DNA of 64,000 bases from Vibrio campbellii CAIM 519 = NBRC 15631 = ATCC 25920 (lineage in GTDB: Bacteria > Pseudomonadota > Gammaproteobacteria > Enterobacterales > Vibrionaceae), in assembly GCF_002163755.1 (NCBI RefSeq), contig NZ_CP015865.1:10480-74479 (forward strand), in the 5' to 3' direction. Each line of letters opens with the position of its first letter. The stretch's first letter is position 1. Shown piece after piece: positions 49,547 through 58,923 of this stretch. The notes under the pieces were generated by a model. It worked only from the letters and a program-made list of their open reading frames with translations. It made no database searches and was not told where the DNA came from. The position numbers were made by a program, and so were the translations under genes.

Positions 49547-50665
49547 TTAATTGGTTATTCCGGCATATACCGCTTTGATGTTGTCAATTTGATCGTCAAG
49601 CGCGTTCCACTCGATATCTCCGAGTTCCAGAGCATGAATCACATTCAGGATTTCTTGTTCAGTGCTCGCACTGGCGACAATGGTGGCCGCCGCCGCAAAT
49701 TGGTCAGCAACGTTGTTCCAATGCGTCTCAACATTGGTCCAGGCACCGTAAGTTAGTGCTACCTGATCTATGAATAAATCGTTCTGAGCTTGAATGGATT
49801 TTGCTGCGCTCAATAAGCTATTTTCTTCCGCTAGTTCTTGATACAGCTCGGCCAATCTCTCGTTGTTTCTTGCCAATTGACGGACGGCCTCGCTCGCCTC
49901 TGTTGTACCGTCCATGATGCTATTGATGCCTGAGATCATGTACTGCGTAGAAGGCTTGGAATGGTCGGATTCAAGTTCACCATCCTCCGAAGACTCCCCT
50001 TTTGGCTTGCCGGTGTGATCAACTTTTATCGAAGCAATAATGGCTACGCCAATTTTCCCAATCCCTTCGCCAACCTCTTTACCGCCGTCGATAATAGCTT
50101 GAATGTTGGCTGAAATTTCTTGGTTGAGCTGCGTAATCTCTTCAACTTTTTGCTTGATTTCTTGATTCAACGCCTGTTCGATATCATTGATAACCTCAGT
50201 GTATCGAGCGTCGATATCGCTCAATTCTGTATTCATAACGCCAAACTTTTGAAAAAGAAGTTTGCTTTGTATCGCATTAGACTCGGCTTCACCTTTTAGG
50301 GTGTTGAACTCTTGAGCAATCATGGAAGCATTTGGCAGAAACCCATCCGTCCCTTGCTCGCGTAAGATACTTCTTAGTGCACTTGCAAGAGCGGAGAAAC
50401 TCGATCCGAGAGTCAAGTCAGAGATCAGTTCTGACATGTTAGCGTTTGTATAAACGTGGGCTTGCATCTTCAGTTGTTCTTGAAAAGCTGCTGACTTGAC
50501 CGCAAGATCTGAGCTGAGGTGATCAGAGTAAAGTTCCTCTTGATACTGCAGTAAGTTGGCGTATTTCTGGTTCAACAACGCGCGCTCAGAAGAACTCAAG
50601 TAATCCGTGAGCAAATCTGAGCAGCCAAGATACAGCTCCCCCGTCGTAATATGGGTTGTATTCAT
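49547..50665 (-). CDS. Tripartite alpha-pore-forming toxin, A-like component
   Basis: The ATG at 50665 (MNTTHITTGELYLGCSDLLT) has AAGGACGG upstream and gives 372 residues. The product is a long helical-bundle protein like its two neighbours (EQALNQEIKQKVEEITQLNQ, ASEAVRQLARNNERLAELYQ). The head (190-240) is not a hydrophobic pair but glycine-rich and amphipathic (KEVGEGIGKIGVAIIASIKV) and then strongly hydrophilic, as expected for the A component that lines the pore with polar residues. No signal peptide. First gene of the operon. The A/B/C assignment follows head chemistry and should be tested by structure prediction. Confidence 0.7.
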   Translation of the reverse strand: MNTTHITTGELYLGCSDLLTDYLSSSERALLNQKYANLLQYQEELYSDHLSSDLAVKSAAFQEQLKMQAHVYTNANMSELISDLTLGSSFSALASALRSILREQGTDGFLPNASMIAQEFNTLKGEAESNAIQSKLLFQKFGVMNTELSDIDARYTEVINDIEQALNQEIKQKVEEITQLNQEISANIQAIIDGGKEVGEGIGKIGVAIIASIKVDHTGKPKGESSEDGELESDHSKPSTQYMISGINSIMDGTTEASEAVRQLARNNERLAELYQELAEENSLLSAAKSIQAQNDLFIDQVALTYGAWTNVETHWNNVADQFAAAATIVASASTEQEILNVIHALELGDIEWNALDDQIDNIKAVYAGITN

Positions 50666-50889
50666 ATTCGTAACCGTCCTTTTGTGATTTTTTGAGTAAC
50701 TGAAATAAAGATATTTGTATCCTTGATACAATATTTAAAATAGGCATCACGGCTTATTCACTCTGTTTCTTTGCTCCTTTTTGATGAGAAAAAATAAAAA
50801 GTGGGCGAACAGCGATACACCGCATGTATCTCGCCCTAAACAGATGAAACAAATGAAAATGACAGTGAAATACCCAAGGTACTCATTAC

Positions 50890-50919
50890 AAAAAAAGACG
50901 CCCGAGAGCGTCTTTTTTA
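50890..50919. terminator. Bidirectional terminator upstream of the toxin operon
   Basis: AAAAAAGACGC / GCGTCTTTTTT stem with short loop, giving A- and T-runs on both sides. It insulates the alpha-toxin operon from upstream sequence. Confidence 0.8.
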
Positions 50920-51874
50920 TCTGGAATAAAATTATTCATTAAAAAACCACGGACATGGCTAAATGCAAATGCAATACTAGTTTAGGGCCGTACGTGTGTG
51001 CCTTGAATATTAAGCAGAACGAATAATATCTAGCGTTTTTATGTCAATGATTGTTTGTTAGCAGTAGCAACGACACCAGTGCACTATAGTAGCGTCACCA
51101 ATGGGTCTGCAAAAAAGTTGGGAAAGATTTTTATTAGGAATTGCTCCGCAGTAACTGGCCCCGAAGGTCAGCTAAATTGGTATACGAGACAGTTTATAAA
51201 CAGAGTTTTTTACAAACGCTACCTTATTCTTAATACTTACGCTCAATATGCAAATTGGCGCACACTAATTTAAGCAACAAGACTTAAGAAACACAGAAAT
51301 CGTGACTTGAATCACACTACCAAGCACAATAAAAGCCTTATGTATGTAAGAAGCCGTTAGCCGCTGCTGATAGAGTAAAGCCCCCCACCCTATTACCTTT
51401 CTTAAAAGTACTTACTGCACTTTGACCAAGGTTGACCAAAACAACACGAGACAAGGACGATAACTTCAAATTCTTATGTCAATCGAGCCAAAACCCCTCA
51501 TTGGCATTGAATAAAATAAGTGACTGTTATGATATATATTTTAAAGTATCCCATTCTCATTGCCATACTTACGATCTTCTCATTCTATCAATTTTTACTA
51601 AACATTTATGGCTATTTAAAGAAATACATCTATAGTTTTATGTGGGTCCATAATTAAATGGTCCGCGTTCATAATTTGCTCCTTTGTAAAAAAGCCCAGT
51701 TCTTAACGAACTGGGCTTTTATAGTTATCAGGTATTTTATCAACGTGAGTGATGACGGAGATGCTTGAACTTAAATAAGCTATGTGGATTCCTGACCAAG
51801 CCCTTCCTTATAGCGATTGAATGTTTATTTTATGTTATGTGAACACTGATAGTTTTTTATTAAATTTGTTTTAT
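50920..51874. other. Intergenic stretch between toxin operon and LruC module
   Basis: About 950 bp with no convincing gene; the small open frames at 51055 and 51432 lack ribosome sites. It includes a strong hairpin at 51687-51720 and, at about 51437-51470, a sequence (ACGAGACAAGGACGATAA) repeated after the LruC module at about 54788. Confidence 0.45.
51687..51720. terminator. Strong bidirectional terminator
   Basis: Stem AAAAAAGCCCAGTTC / GAACTGGGCTTTT with a 5-nt loop and A/T tails. No gene directly precedes it, so it may be the end of a lost or distant transcript. Confidence 0.8.
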
Positions 51875-51901
51875 AAATGATTCTCAATTTGAGAATCATT
51901 T
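51875..51901. promoter_or_regulatory. Fur-box-like palindrome upstream of the LruC gene
   Basis: Perfect arms AAATGATTCTCA and TGAGAATCATTT with 3 nt between, 120 bp upstream of the LruC gene. It resembles Fur-binding inverted repeats (TGAGAATNATTCTCA-type elements). Iron-repressed expression is inferred. Confidence 0.55.
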
Positions 51902-52021
51902 ATTTTCATGACGGTGAAGTGAAAATCCGTCTCCCCCCCCCCTGATATTCACCACTTTTTTGCTCATGTACATTGGTCTCTAATTTGCTTAGTAGTTCTG
52001 TTTTCTTAAAAGGAGATAAAC

Positions 52022-54097
52022 ATGAACAAAGCGATAATGTTAGGTCTGTTGAGTCTGGGGCCATTCGTGGTACAGGCCACGCCATTTTCCTCATGCCCGG
52101 AAAAAGCGGTACTCTTCAGCGGTGCTGGGAGTTCCTCAGATTTCGTAGAAATCGATTTAGCAACTGGTGAATATGAAGTTGTTGCAACCCTAGATAATTA
52201 TGTAAATGCAGCTGGGTATAATGAGACAGATAACTACTTCTATGGTGTAACTTTTGCAAATAACGGGCGCACTTTTGCAAGAATTGGCGCTGACCATCAA
52301 ATTCAATATCTAAACGTCACAGGGGTCTCTTGGGTTGCCGCAGGGGATGTCTACGATAACTTTTACTACCTGCAAATAAGCAATGGCCTTTATAAAGTGG
52401 ATTTATCGCCTCTCGCATCGGATGTCAATGCTACGTTGACCCGGGAATACGTGATGCCACTGTCTAATCCTATTCTGGACTTTGCTTTCAATCCGGAAGA
52501 TGGATTGATTTACGCCAAATTACATCCTGGCGGCTTTATAAAAATTGACCCAGTGGCAAAAACTGTGGTTAGTCTCGGTGGTGGTGTTGGCGGTACATTT
52601 GGCGCGGCATATTTTGATGGTGATGGTAACTTCTATATTGGTGACAATAATACCGGTAAAATTTACAAAGTGGATGTGTCAGACCCGGCCAGCCTTGCAT
52701 CCCCTACTTTGTTTACAAACGGTCCAGCTGCAGGTCTTAACGATGGTGCCCGTTGTGCGTCTGCGCCATTATTGGGTCCTAATAGTACGGTTGATTTGGG
52801 CGATGCCCCTGATAGCTACAAAACCACCTTATCGGAGAACGGGCCTCGCCATGTGATGGATGGCACCACTTATTTAGGTGCATTGGTTGACGCCGAGACC
52901 GATGGGCAAGTGGCTTCCAGTGACGATGCAAACGGCACACCTGATGACGAAGATGGCGTTGGCTTTGTCACCGCCTTCGAGCTTGGTCTATCAACGACCA
53001 TCACCGTTGAAGCATCGACCACCGGCTTCTTAAATACATGGATCGACTGGAATGCCGACGGTGATTTTGAAGACAGTGGTGAACAAGTCTTTACTGACCA
53101 AGCATTAAGTGCTGGCACCAATACACTTTCATTAACTACCCCATCTACTGCCAGTGCATCCCAGACTTGGGCTCGTTTCCGTTTCAGCCAGCAAACTGGG
53201 CTTGATTACTTTGGTGCATCGACCTCAGGTGAGGTGGAGGACCATCAAATCGTAGTAACATCCAATGGTGAATATGTACGACATTTCCCAAGTGCATCGA
53301 CTTTTGCCACCGTAGCTTTTGAGGATTTTTGGTCTAAAAAAGGCGACTACGATATGAACGATGTCGTGATGCATTATCGTATTACTGAAACGTTAAAAAA
53401 TGATGAAGTGATAAAATCTTCTATCTACGGCAAACTGGGGGCCTATGGGGCACACTTCCATAATGGCTTTGCTATCAGACTTAAAGGACTTGACCCAAGC
53501 GATATAGACATGACGACCACCCGTCAATTACACAATGGTGTGCAGTTGGCAAGCAGTGGCTTAGAATCTGGTCTCAGTGATGCCTCTTTCGTCATTTCAT
53601 CCGATTTAACCGAGGTCAATGGTAGCAGCTGTGAGTTTTATCGAACCGAGAACGGATGTAAAGAAGCGGAAAACTTTACCTTCGAACTTCATATTGAAAC
53701 CACATCTGGTGCTGATACCAGCGGTCTTATGGCCATGCCATATGACCCCTTTATCATCGCAAATACCAACTCTTACCACAATAATATAACTCCACCTGCT
53801 TCAGGTAAGCGTTGGGAAGTGCATTTACCAGACCACAGTCCAACTGAAAAATTCGACACAGGGCTCTTTTCGTTAAACGACGATGACAGTAATCAAACAC
53901 TAGGTAAGTACTTTAAGACAGAACTCAATCACACTTGGGCATTGTTCATTACTTCTGAATGGCAATGGCCAACTGAAAGAACGGATATCTTGAGTGCTTA
54001 TCCAGATTTCCAAGGTTACGTTGAGTCGTCTGGGGTATCCAATCTGGATTGGCATCAAAACCCAGTTTCTGATACCAGCAAGATTTATCAAAAATAA
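52022..54097 (+). CDS. Secreted LruC-domain protein with GEVED domain
   Basis: The 691-residue protein has AAAAGGAGAT before its ATG. It has a signal peptide (MNKAIMLGLLSLGPFVVQA-TP), a predicted beta-propeller-like N-terminal part (~30-240: FVEIDLATGEYEVVATLDN, YIGDNNTGKIYKVDVSD), a GEVED domain with the eponymous SGEVEDHQIVV near residue 401, then the LruC (DUF4842) domain with FWSKKGDYDMNDVVMHYRIT near residue 435. Acidic Asp-rich turns suggest calcium binding. LruC-type proteins are exposed on or secreted from the cell; the biological role is largely open. It is co-transcribed with the lipoprotein gene 11 bp downstream and may be iron-regulated. Confidence 0.88.
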   Translation: MNKAIMLGLLSLGPFVVQATPFSSCPEKAVLFSGAGSSSDFVEIDLATGEYEVVATLDNYVNAAGYNETDNYFYGVTFANNGRTFARIGADHQIQYLNVTGVSWVAAGDVYDNFYYLQISNGLYKVDLSPLASDVNATLTREYVMPLSNPILDFAFNPEDGLIYAKLHPGGFIKIDPVAKTVVSLGGGVGGTFGAAYFDGDGNFYIGDNNTGKIYKVDVSDPASLASPTLFTNGPAAGLNDGARCASAPLLGPNSTVDLGDAPDSYKTTLSENGPRHVMDGTTYLGALVDAETDGQVASSDDANGTPDDEDGVGFVTAFELGLSTTITVEASTTGFLNTWIDWNADGDFEDSGEQVFTDQALSAGTNTLSLTTPSTASASQTWARFRFSQQTGLDYFGASTSGEVEDHQIVVTSNGEYVRHFPSASTFATVAFEDFWSKKGDYDMNDVVMHYRITETLKNDEVIKSSIYGKLGAYGAHFHNGFAIRLKGLDPSDIDMTTTRQLHNGVQLASSGLESGLSDASFVISSDLTEVNGSSCEFYRTENGCKEAENFTFELHIETTSGADTSGLMAMPYDPFIIANTNSYHNNITPPASGKRWEVHLPDHSPTEKFDTGLFSLNDDDSNQTLGKYFKTELNHTWALFITSEWQWPTERTDILSAYPDFQGYVESSGVSNLDWHQNPVSDTSKIYQK

Positions 54098-54108
54098 GGA
54101 GTATAGTA

Positions 54109-54546
54109 ATGAAAATTTTATTTATTTTTCCGCTCGCTCTCTTACTGTTATTCGGGTGTGGAGGTGAAGATCAAAACCAAAGTTCTGCGCCTTCTTATCC
54201 TACTAGCGATGAGGAAGAAATTAAATTTGACGATCTCACGGTTGAAGATGGGTATGACTATAACCCGGTTAAATCTCAATCTTTGGTTGTAGATATCAGC
54301 TCTTTAAGCACGGAACGTGCCCATATTTCTGTATACACTCAGTTTGAAGAAACCAGCCAGGGTAACTATAAGCCCGATTATCAAAGCCAAATAATTTCAA
54401 GAGCATTGCAATCTGGCATGACTGAGCTGAATTTTTCAGTCGCAGACTCACAGCTAGATTTTCTCGCTGAGATTTGGTTTTACGATGGTCGATCACCATT
54501 GCAATATCACTTCACACCAGAGCAAGGGGCTTGGGTGATAAAGTAG
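54109..54546 (+). CDS. Lipoprotein partner of the LruC protein
   Basis: The 145-residue protein begins MKILFIFPLALLLLFGC, a lipoprotein signal with lipobox LLFGC; the +2 residue is glycine, so outer-membrane targeting is likely. The mature part is acidic, with a serine/acidic linker (SYPTSDEEEIKFDD) and a beta-rich C-terminal domain. It starts 11 bp after the LruC stop with AAGGAG as ribosome site. Its partner could be anchored or presented by it. Followed by a strong terminator at 54583. Family not named. Confidence 0.75.
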   Translation: MKILFIFPLALLLLFGCGGEDQNQSSAPSYPTSDEEEIKFDDLTVEDGYDYNPVKSQSLVVDISSLSTERAHISVYTQFEETSQGNYKPDYQSQIISRALQSGMTELNFSVADSQLDFLAEIWFYDGRSPLQYHFTPEQGAWVIK

Positions 54547-54582
54547 CGAAAGGCATAACAGCATCAACATTATCTTGTAAAT

Positions 54583-54607
54583 AAAAGGCGAGGATTCCTC
54601 GCCTTTT
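54583..54607. terminator. Terminator after the LruC-lipoprotein operon
   Basis: AAAAGGCGAGGA / TCCTCGCCTTTT perfect palindromic stem about 40 bp after the lipoprotein stop. Confidence 0.85.
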
Positions 54608-54951
54608 GCATGTGCTCCGATTTACTCAGCGAATGACTTAGGCCGACCATTGATTGGTAACCGGTGCAACTAGATATAAATAGCAGTACCCAACGATTTA
54701 TGTGGTGGCCAGTGGCACATGCGATGGACCATAGTATGCTGTGTTGTGACGATGGGTGGTTTATCGTGAATTGAGAGGTTGATAAAACCAACACAAGACA
54801 AGGACGATAAATTTAAATTATCAAGCGAACAAAATATAACGCTAGGTTAAACAGCGAAATAGAGCATGTCAGCGTTGTTATGTATGGCTCAATGTGCCTG
54901 CCAAGATTGTTCATTTAAGGAAGCAAAGGCAATCAAAATTAACTCAATCAA
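54608..54951. other. Gene-free stretch after the LruC module
   Basis: About 340 bp with no gene. At 54786-54815 it repeats the ACAAGACAAGGACGATAA sequence found at about 51437, so the LruC-lipoprotein pair is bracketed by direct repeats. Confidence 0.45.
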
Positions 54952-55283
54952 CTATCCTTCCTCACGCTCAGCTTTCATCTTGTTAACGACACGCACCACC
55001 GTTCTTGCAGAGACACCTATCATCTTAGCTGTTTCGTTGATGCTCATCTGGTTACCCACTCTAAGTTTGTAGATTTTTTCATGCAAATCGAGGTCTGGCT
55101 TTCTTCCTTGATACTTCCCTTCTTTCTTCGCCTTCTCTATACCTTGTTTTTGGCGTCGACGTCTATCTTCATAATCTTTTCGAGAAATTGCAGCCAACAT
55201 GTCCATCATCATGTTATTGATGGCTTTGATCATTGAGTTCGTGAACTCATCAGAAATTTCCGGGGCCAATGCAATGTGTGACT
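54952..55283 (-). pseudogene. Truncated serine recombinase (C-terminal half)
   Basis: This encodes only the last ~105 residues of a serine recombinase, almost identical to the C-terminal half of the intact gene at 56765-57400. It contains the basic arm (RRRRQKQGIEKAKKEGKYQG) and the HTH (MSINETAKMIGVSARTVVRV). The catalytic N-terminal domain is missing; the homology stops abruptly at about 55283. It is probably the product of duplication followed by recombination. The two copies are in direct orientation and flank the chaperone-like gene. Confidence 0.88.
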
Positions 55284-55521
55284 GGTATCACATTATTTGT
55301 AGCAACGTAATCTTGAGTAAAATAAAAATTGTGCATTAAATCAACATAATAAGCAGAATAAAAAAAGCTTGTCGCAAAAAAATAAAGATATGTCTGAGGT
55401 GCCTACCTCAACAACACTTCAGTTTTTGCAACAAACCCGATTTAAGACATTATCTAATAAACTTGATTACCTTCAATTTGTACTTTTAGAGTTTCGGCAT
55501 AACTCGATGTTGAAGCAAAGA

Positions 55522-56247
55522 TCAGGGATGAGAATAACTCGATATCTCATTATTTTCGTCGTCAAGATAAACTTTCTTTCTGTAGCTTTGGTCATGATTG
55601 ACAACCTCGACCATTAGGTTTTTTGTGTCGATATGTTTAGGTAACTTGTAGCCTCGTTTTCGACCCGCGAGCGAGAGAGCAGTTAGCTGGCATTCTGAGT
55701 TAACTTTGTCATTACATTGGTCTATGTGCGCTTTAATAAAGGTGTTCCCGTTATTTTCTACAACTAATTCGTCATTTTTCACTACTATAGAAAAATCTAT
55801 TTTTTGCTTGTTGGCCGGTATAACAAATATAGGACGATAGCCGAAGTTATTACTCACTTCCGATTTTTTGTTAACTTCAGGATCATAGGGCGAGGGTTCG
55901 AATCTTACAAAAAAATATTGGTCATTACTAAAGTCGCATTTGGATCCGCAAAGAGAGCGAACACCTACGTTTTTTTCTCGACCAGGCTCGACAATCATTT
56001 TGGGATGAGTAAGGGTAACTCTCCAATCATCGACGTTGTCTTCGGTATAAGGCGTTCTCACTAGCTGGTTGTCTTGGACTTCTACTTGAATAATTTTTGT
56101 TTGTATGAATTCAGGAATCGTTTTTTCATTGGATACAGTAAATACACCATTTCCATATTCATCGCTGACTAAAAGCATGGTATCAACCCCCATCGAAAAC
56201 GTTGAATTAGAAAATACTAGGGCTGCTAAAGTGATGACTTTTTTCAT
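55522..56247 (-). CDS. Periplasmic chaperone-like protein (fimbrial alpha-type)
   Basis: The 241-residue protein has a signal peptide (MKKVITLAALVFSNSTFS-MG) and a two-beta-domain pattern: MLLVSDEYGNGVFTVSNEKT (strand with V-S motif), MIVEPGREKNVGVRSLCG (the P-G-x-x-x-x-V-R-V-like loop) and FFVRFEPSPYDPE. This resembles alternate (alpha/CS1-type) fimbrial chaperones that deliver pilins to ushers. Cysteines in CGSKC and QCNDKVNSEC suggest disulfides. It is alone; no matching usher or pilin lies next to it, and the fimbrial operon further downstream has its own chaperone of a different type. Confidence 0.6.
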   Translation of the reverse strand: MKKVITLAALVFSNSTFSMGVDTMLLVSDEYGNGVFTVSNEKTIPEFIQTKIIQVEVQDNQLVRTPYTEDNVDDWRVTLTHPKMIVEPGREKNVGVRSLCGSKCDFSNDQYFFVRFEPSPYDPEVNKKSEVSNNFGYRPIFVIPANKQKIDFSIVVKNDELVVENNGNTFIKAHIDQCNDKVNSECQLTALSLAGRKRGYKLPKHIDTKNLMVEVVNHDQSYRKKVYLDDENNEISSYSHP

Positions 56248-56509
56248 TATTTAATTCCTACAGGTCGATTAGAAATGTTCATATACATACTCCGATTTGG
56301 TAACTGCTACCGAATCATATACGCAACAATATGCACAATCAATTTAACGACACCTGTTCGGCAGTCACTCGAATATTGATGATTGATCTACCAATAAATG
56401 GGAGGGATAATTTAATCTTTCAACAGCCTCACTCCCACTCGATGAACAAAGATAATAAATCATTAGCCACAAGGCTATCCAGAAACACTTACAAATTTAT
56501 CTTGAACCG

Positions 56510-56698
56510 ATGTTGCTCGATAAAGCCCAAAATACCGACGTTTCCTGGATCATGGCGATGGCCAAAGATGAAGTTTTTAAAGCCGTAATTGTGCATACTC
56601 GTGGCAATCAAACAAAAGCCGCGAACTTATTGGGCATTAGTCGTAGTAACTTCGCTGTAAAAATCAAAGACACAGCCTCTCAACGACAAGGTAGGTGA
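56510..56698 (+). CDS. Fis-like helix-turn-helix fragment
   Basis: The last ~45 codons encode a Fis-type HTH: FKAVIVHTRGNQTKAANLLG followed by ISRSNFAVKIKDT, like NtrC-family and Fis C-termini. The open frame begins at an ATG without a ribosome site, and an in-frame upstream run (IISHKAIQKHLQIYLEP) lacks a start, so it may be the tail of a longer lost Fis-like gene. It would bind DNA if expressed. It lies between the chaperone-like gene and the recombinase. Confidence 0.45.
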   Translation: MLLDKAQNTDVSWIMAMAKDEVFKAVIVHTRGNQTKAANLLGISRSNFAVKIKDTASQRQGR

Positions 56699-56764
56699 AG
56701 CTTCACTATTCCAATTCACTTGGTCTGCCATCACAGAGCCTAAACCTAAGTAGGATATACTCAC

Positions 56765-57400
56765 CTACTCACCTTCGCGCTGAGCATTCATCTTCTTAAC
56801 GACACGTACAACGGTTCTCGCTGAGACGCCTATCATTTTGGCTGTCTCGTTGATGCTCATCTGGTTACCCACTCTAAGCTTGTAGATTTTTTCATGCAGC
56901 TCTAGGTCAGGCTTTCTTCCTTGATACTTCCCTTCTTTCTTGGCCTTCTCGATGCCTTGTTTTTGGCGACGGCGTCTATCTTCATAATCTTTTCGAGAAA
57001 TTGCAGCCAACATGTCCATCATCATGTTGTTGATGGCTTTGATCATTGAGTTCGTGAACTCATCAGAAATTTCCGGGGCCAGTGCAATGTGACTGGTCGG
57101 TAAATCTAGACTGATGACTTTCAACTCCTTCTTGTACAGCATTTCTTTTAATTTAGACCAACTTGCTTCATTTAAACGTGAGAGTCGATCAATCTGCTCA
57201 ATGATGATGGCATCTCCTTTTCTAGCATCGTTGAGTAATTGAAGTAATTTAGGTCTTTGCAGTGAAGCACCGGATTCTTGCTCAACATACCAAGCAGCAA
57301 CACGCATGCCTTTTTGTTCAACAAAATCGGAAAGGATTTCTTTTGCCCTTTCTGCATCCTGCTCACTTGTTGATGCTCTTAGGTAGCCAAATATGTACAT
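56765..57400 (-). CDS. Serine recombinase (resolvase), intact copy
   Basis: The 211-residue protein starts MYIFGYLRASTSEQDAERAK with catalytic S10, has IIIEQIDRLSRLNEASWSKL and DMLAAISRKDYEDRRRRQKQ, then a basic arm and a C-terminal HTH. Full-length and probably active. Its C-terminal half is duplicated at 54952-55283. With the truncated copy it may define a small recombination module around the chaperone-like gene. Its own res site is not identified. Confidence 0.9.
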   Translation of the reverse strand: MYIFGYLRASTSEQDAERAKEILSDFVEQKGMRVAAWYVEQESGASLQRPKLLQLLNDARKGDAIIIEQIDRLSRLNEASWSKLKEMLYKKELKVISLDLPTSHIALAPEISDEFTNSMIKAINNMMMDMLAAISRKDYEDRRRRQKQGIEKAKKEGKYQGRKPDLELHEKIYKLRVGNQMSINETAKMIGVSARTVVRVVKKMNAQREGE

Positions 57401-57981
57401 AATGCCCTTTCTATGACGTTTAAGTTATGACTTTATTGGGTATGTCATTTATATTATGACATATATTGTTTTATCGCCACAAATGACTTGTGCATTTTAG
57501 GTATACCTTAATGTCACAACTGTGATAGCGGAATTATGAACGAGCCAAATTGAGAATACGGGGATGAGTTGCACCAAAAGAGACACTGGCTGAGTAATAT
57601 GAGATCAATAACGAAAGTCTTGCATCAAAACCATTGTTGTACACCGAAAATACGCAGAGCAAGTACAATGGTCTCGACTTAGTACTTCTGTATGCTCGCC
57701 GTTGATGGAGCTCAACGATTACGCTGGCAGAACGTAAGAGTATAAGGAATGAATATCTAAACTGTTTGTAATTTTGGTGAGCGCTTAGTATTACAACGGC
57801 CTTGCCACTTAATTAGACAGAACTTGATTAGACAAAGCTAAAATATAAAGCAGCAATGCTAAATGAGGTAGTGTAGAGGCTAAAATTTTGAGAAATATCA
57901 TTATGAACAAGGTTTAGAGATAAAAAGAGGTGCTCAAATGGGCACCTCAAACATATTTATTTTTTTACACCATCCGGTTAA
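57401..57981. other. Gene-free stretch upstream of the recombinase
   Basis: About 580 bp without a gene. It contains AT-rich palindromes near the recombinase start (TATGTCATTTATATTATGAC around 57440), possibly its target or operator, and at its right end the terminator (57927-57948) of the fimbrial operon. Confidence 0.45.
57927..57948 (-). terminator. Terminator of the fimbrial operon
   Basis: GAGGTGC / GCACCTC stem with a short loop, followed on the minus strand by TTTTTA. It lies 34 bp after the last gene of the operon. Confidence 0.8.
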
Positions 57982-58909
57982 TTAATCGTAGTCTACAGTA
58001 AAGCTTGCTGTAGCATTTGCAATTCCTGGCTTTAAAGTGTGACCAGTAAGGACCTGATATTGAGCGGTAAAATGTAACTCATTGAGTCCCCCTGATAGAA
58101 GAGGTGTAGGTAAAGATGGAGAATCAAGATCAATTTTTGTACCATCAGAATTATTTATTCGCACCGCTAAACCTTCCGCACCTCCAGGGTTTAGTGCCAG
58201 AAGTGATGGGTCTGCTGATTCAGGCTGGCCACTGAAGGTCACCTTTGCTTTACTCGGAGCAGACTGAGGACAATTTAACTTGAGAGAAAAAGGAACCTTT
58301 GAAGATAAACCATTATTTCTACCTAAATAACCTGCATTGACATTCCCTAGATGGACATCCTGAATCTTAGAATTATTTTCTAATTGACAACTTGGGTTAT
58401 GAAACTCAGCATTAATAAGTACATTAACAGCCTTATTAGGTGTATTATCCACTGGATCTACATACGCGTTCCCTACAAAAGTATAACCGCCAGGTATTAT
58501 ATCTCCTATTTTTATAAGTGATACTTCGGTTCCATTATGGTAGAACTTTTCTCTTGCTTTAAGTTCTATTATGTTAGGAGGATTATGATGAAAAATACCA
58601 TTAGTTTTAACTGTGAATCCAATACCATCAATCTTTGATACTTGTATTTCATTACTTCCCCCCCAAGCTGAGGATTCAGATACAATATGTAATGTACATC
58701 TAGAAAACATACCAGCTGATACTAGCGGATTACTGCTCCCTGCAGGGTGTATCTGAGTTACCAGAGTCCGATCCCACGTTAACACCAATTGGTATGACTA
58801 GTTTGCCAAAATTGAAATTTTCATTCACCGTCTCGGATAAAGTACATTTTGCATTAGCTTCCCAAATTAATGTACTTAAAATAATAATTAAGAAGATTTT
58901 ATATCTCAT
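57982..58909 (-). pseudogene. Fimbrial tip/minor subunit (frameshifted)
   Basis: The ATG at 58909 opens a signal peptide (MRYKIFLIIILSTLIWEANA), then CTLSETVNENFNFGKLVIPI in one frame. Near 58762 a one-base difference (extra G in a GG pair) shifts the frame; removing it joins NVGSTLVTQIHPAGSSN and runs to 57982. The C-terminal part is a normal pilin/adhesin domain (SCQLENNSKIQDVHLGNVNA and PGIANATASFTVDYD). It is the last gene of the chaperone-usher operon. It may be a real pseudogene or a sequence error. Confidence 0.75.
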
Positions 58910-58923
58910 ATATTTACCAGTAT

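Noticed and set aside
55369..55617. 82-residue open frame on the plus strand
   Set aside because: Mostly antisense to the end of the chaperone-like gene, with no ribosome site and no family features.
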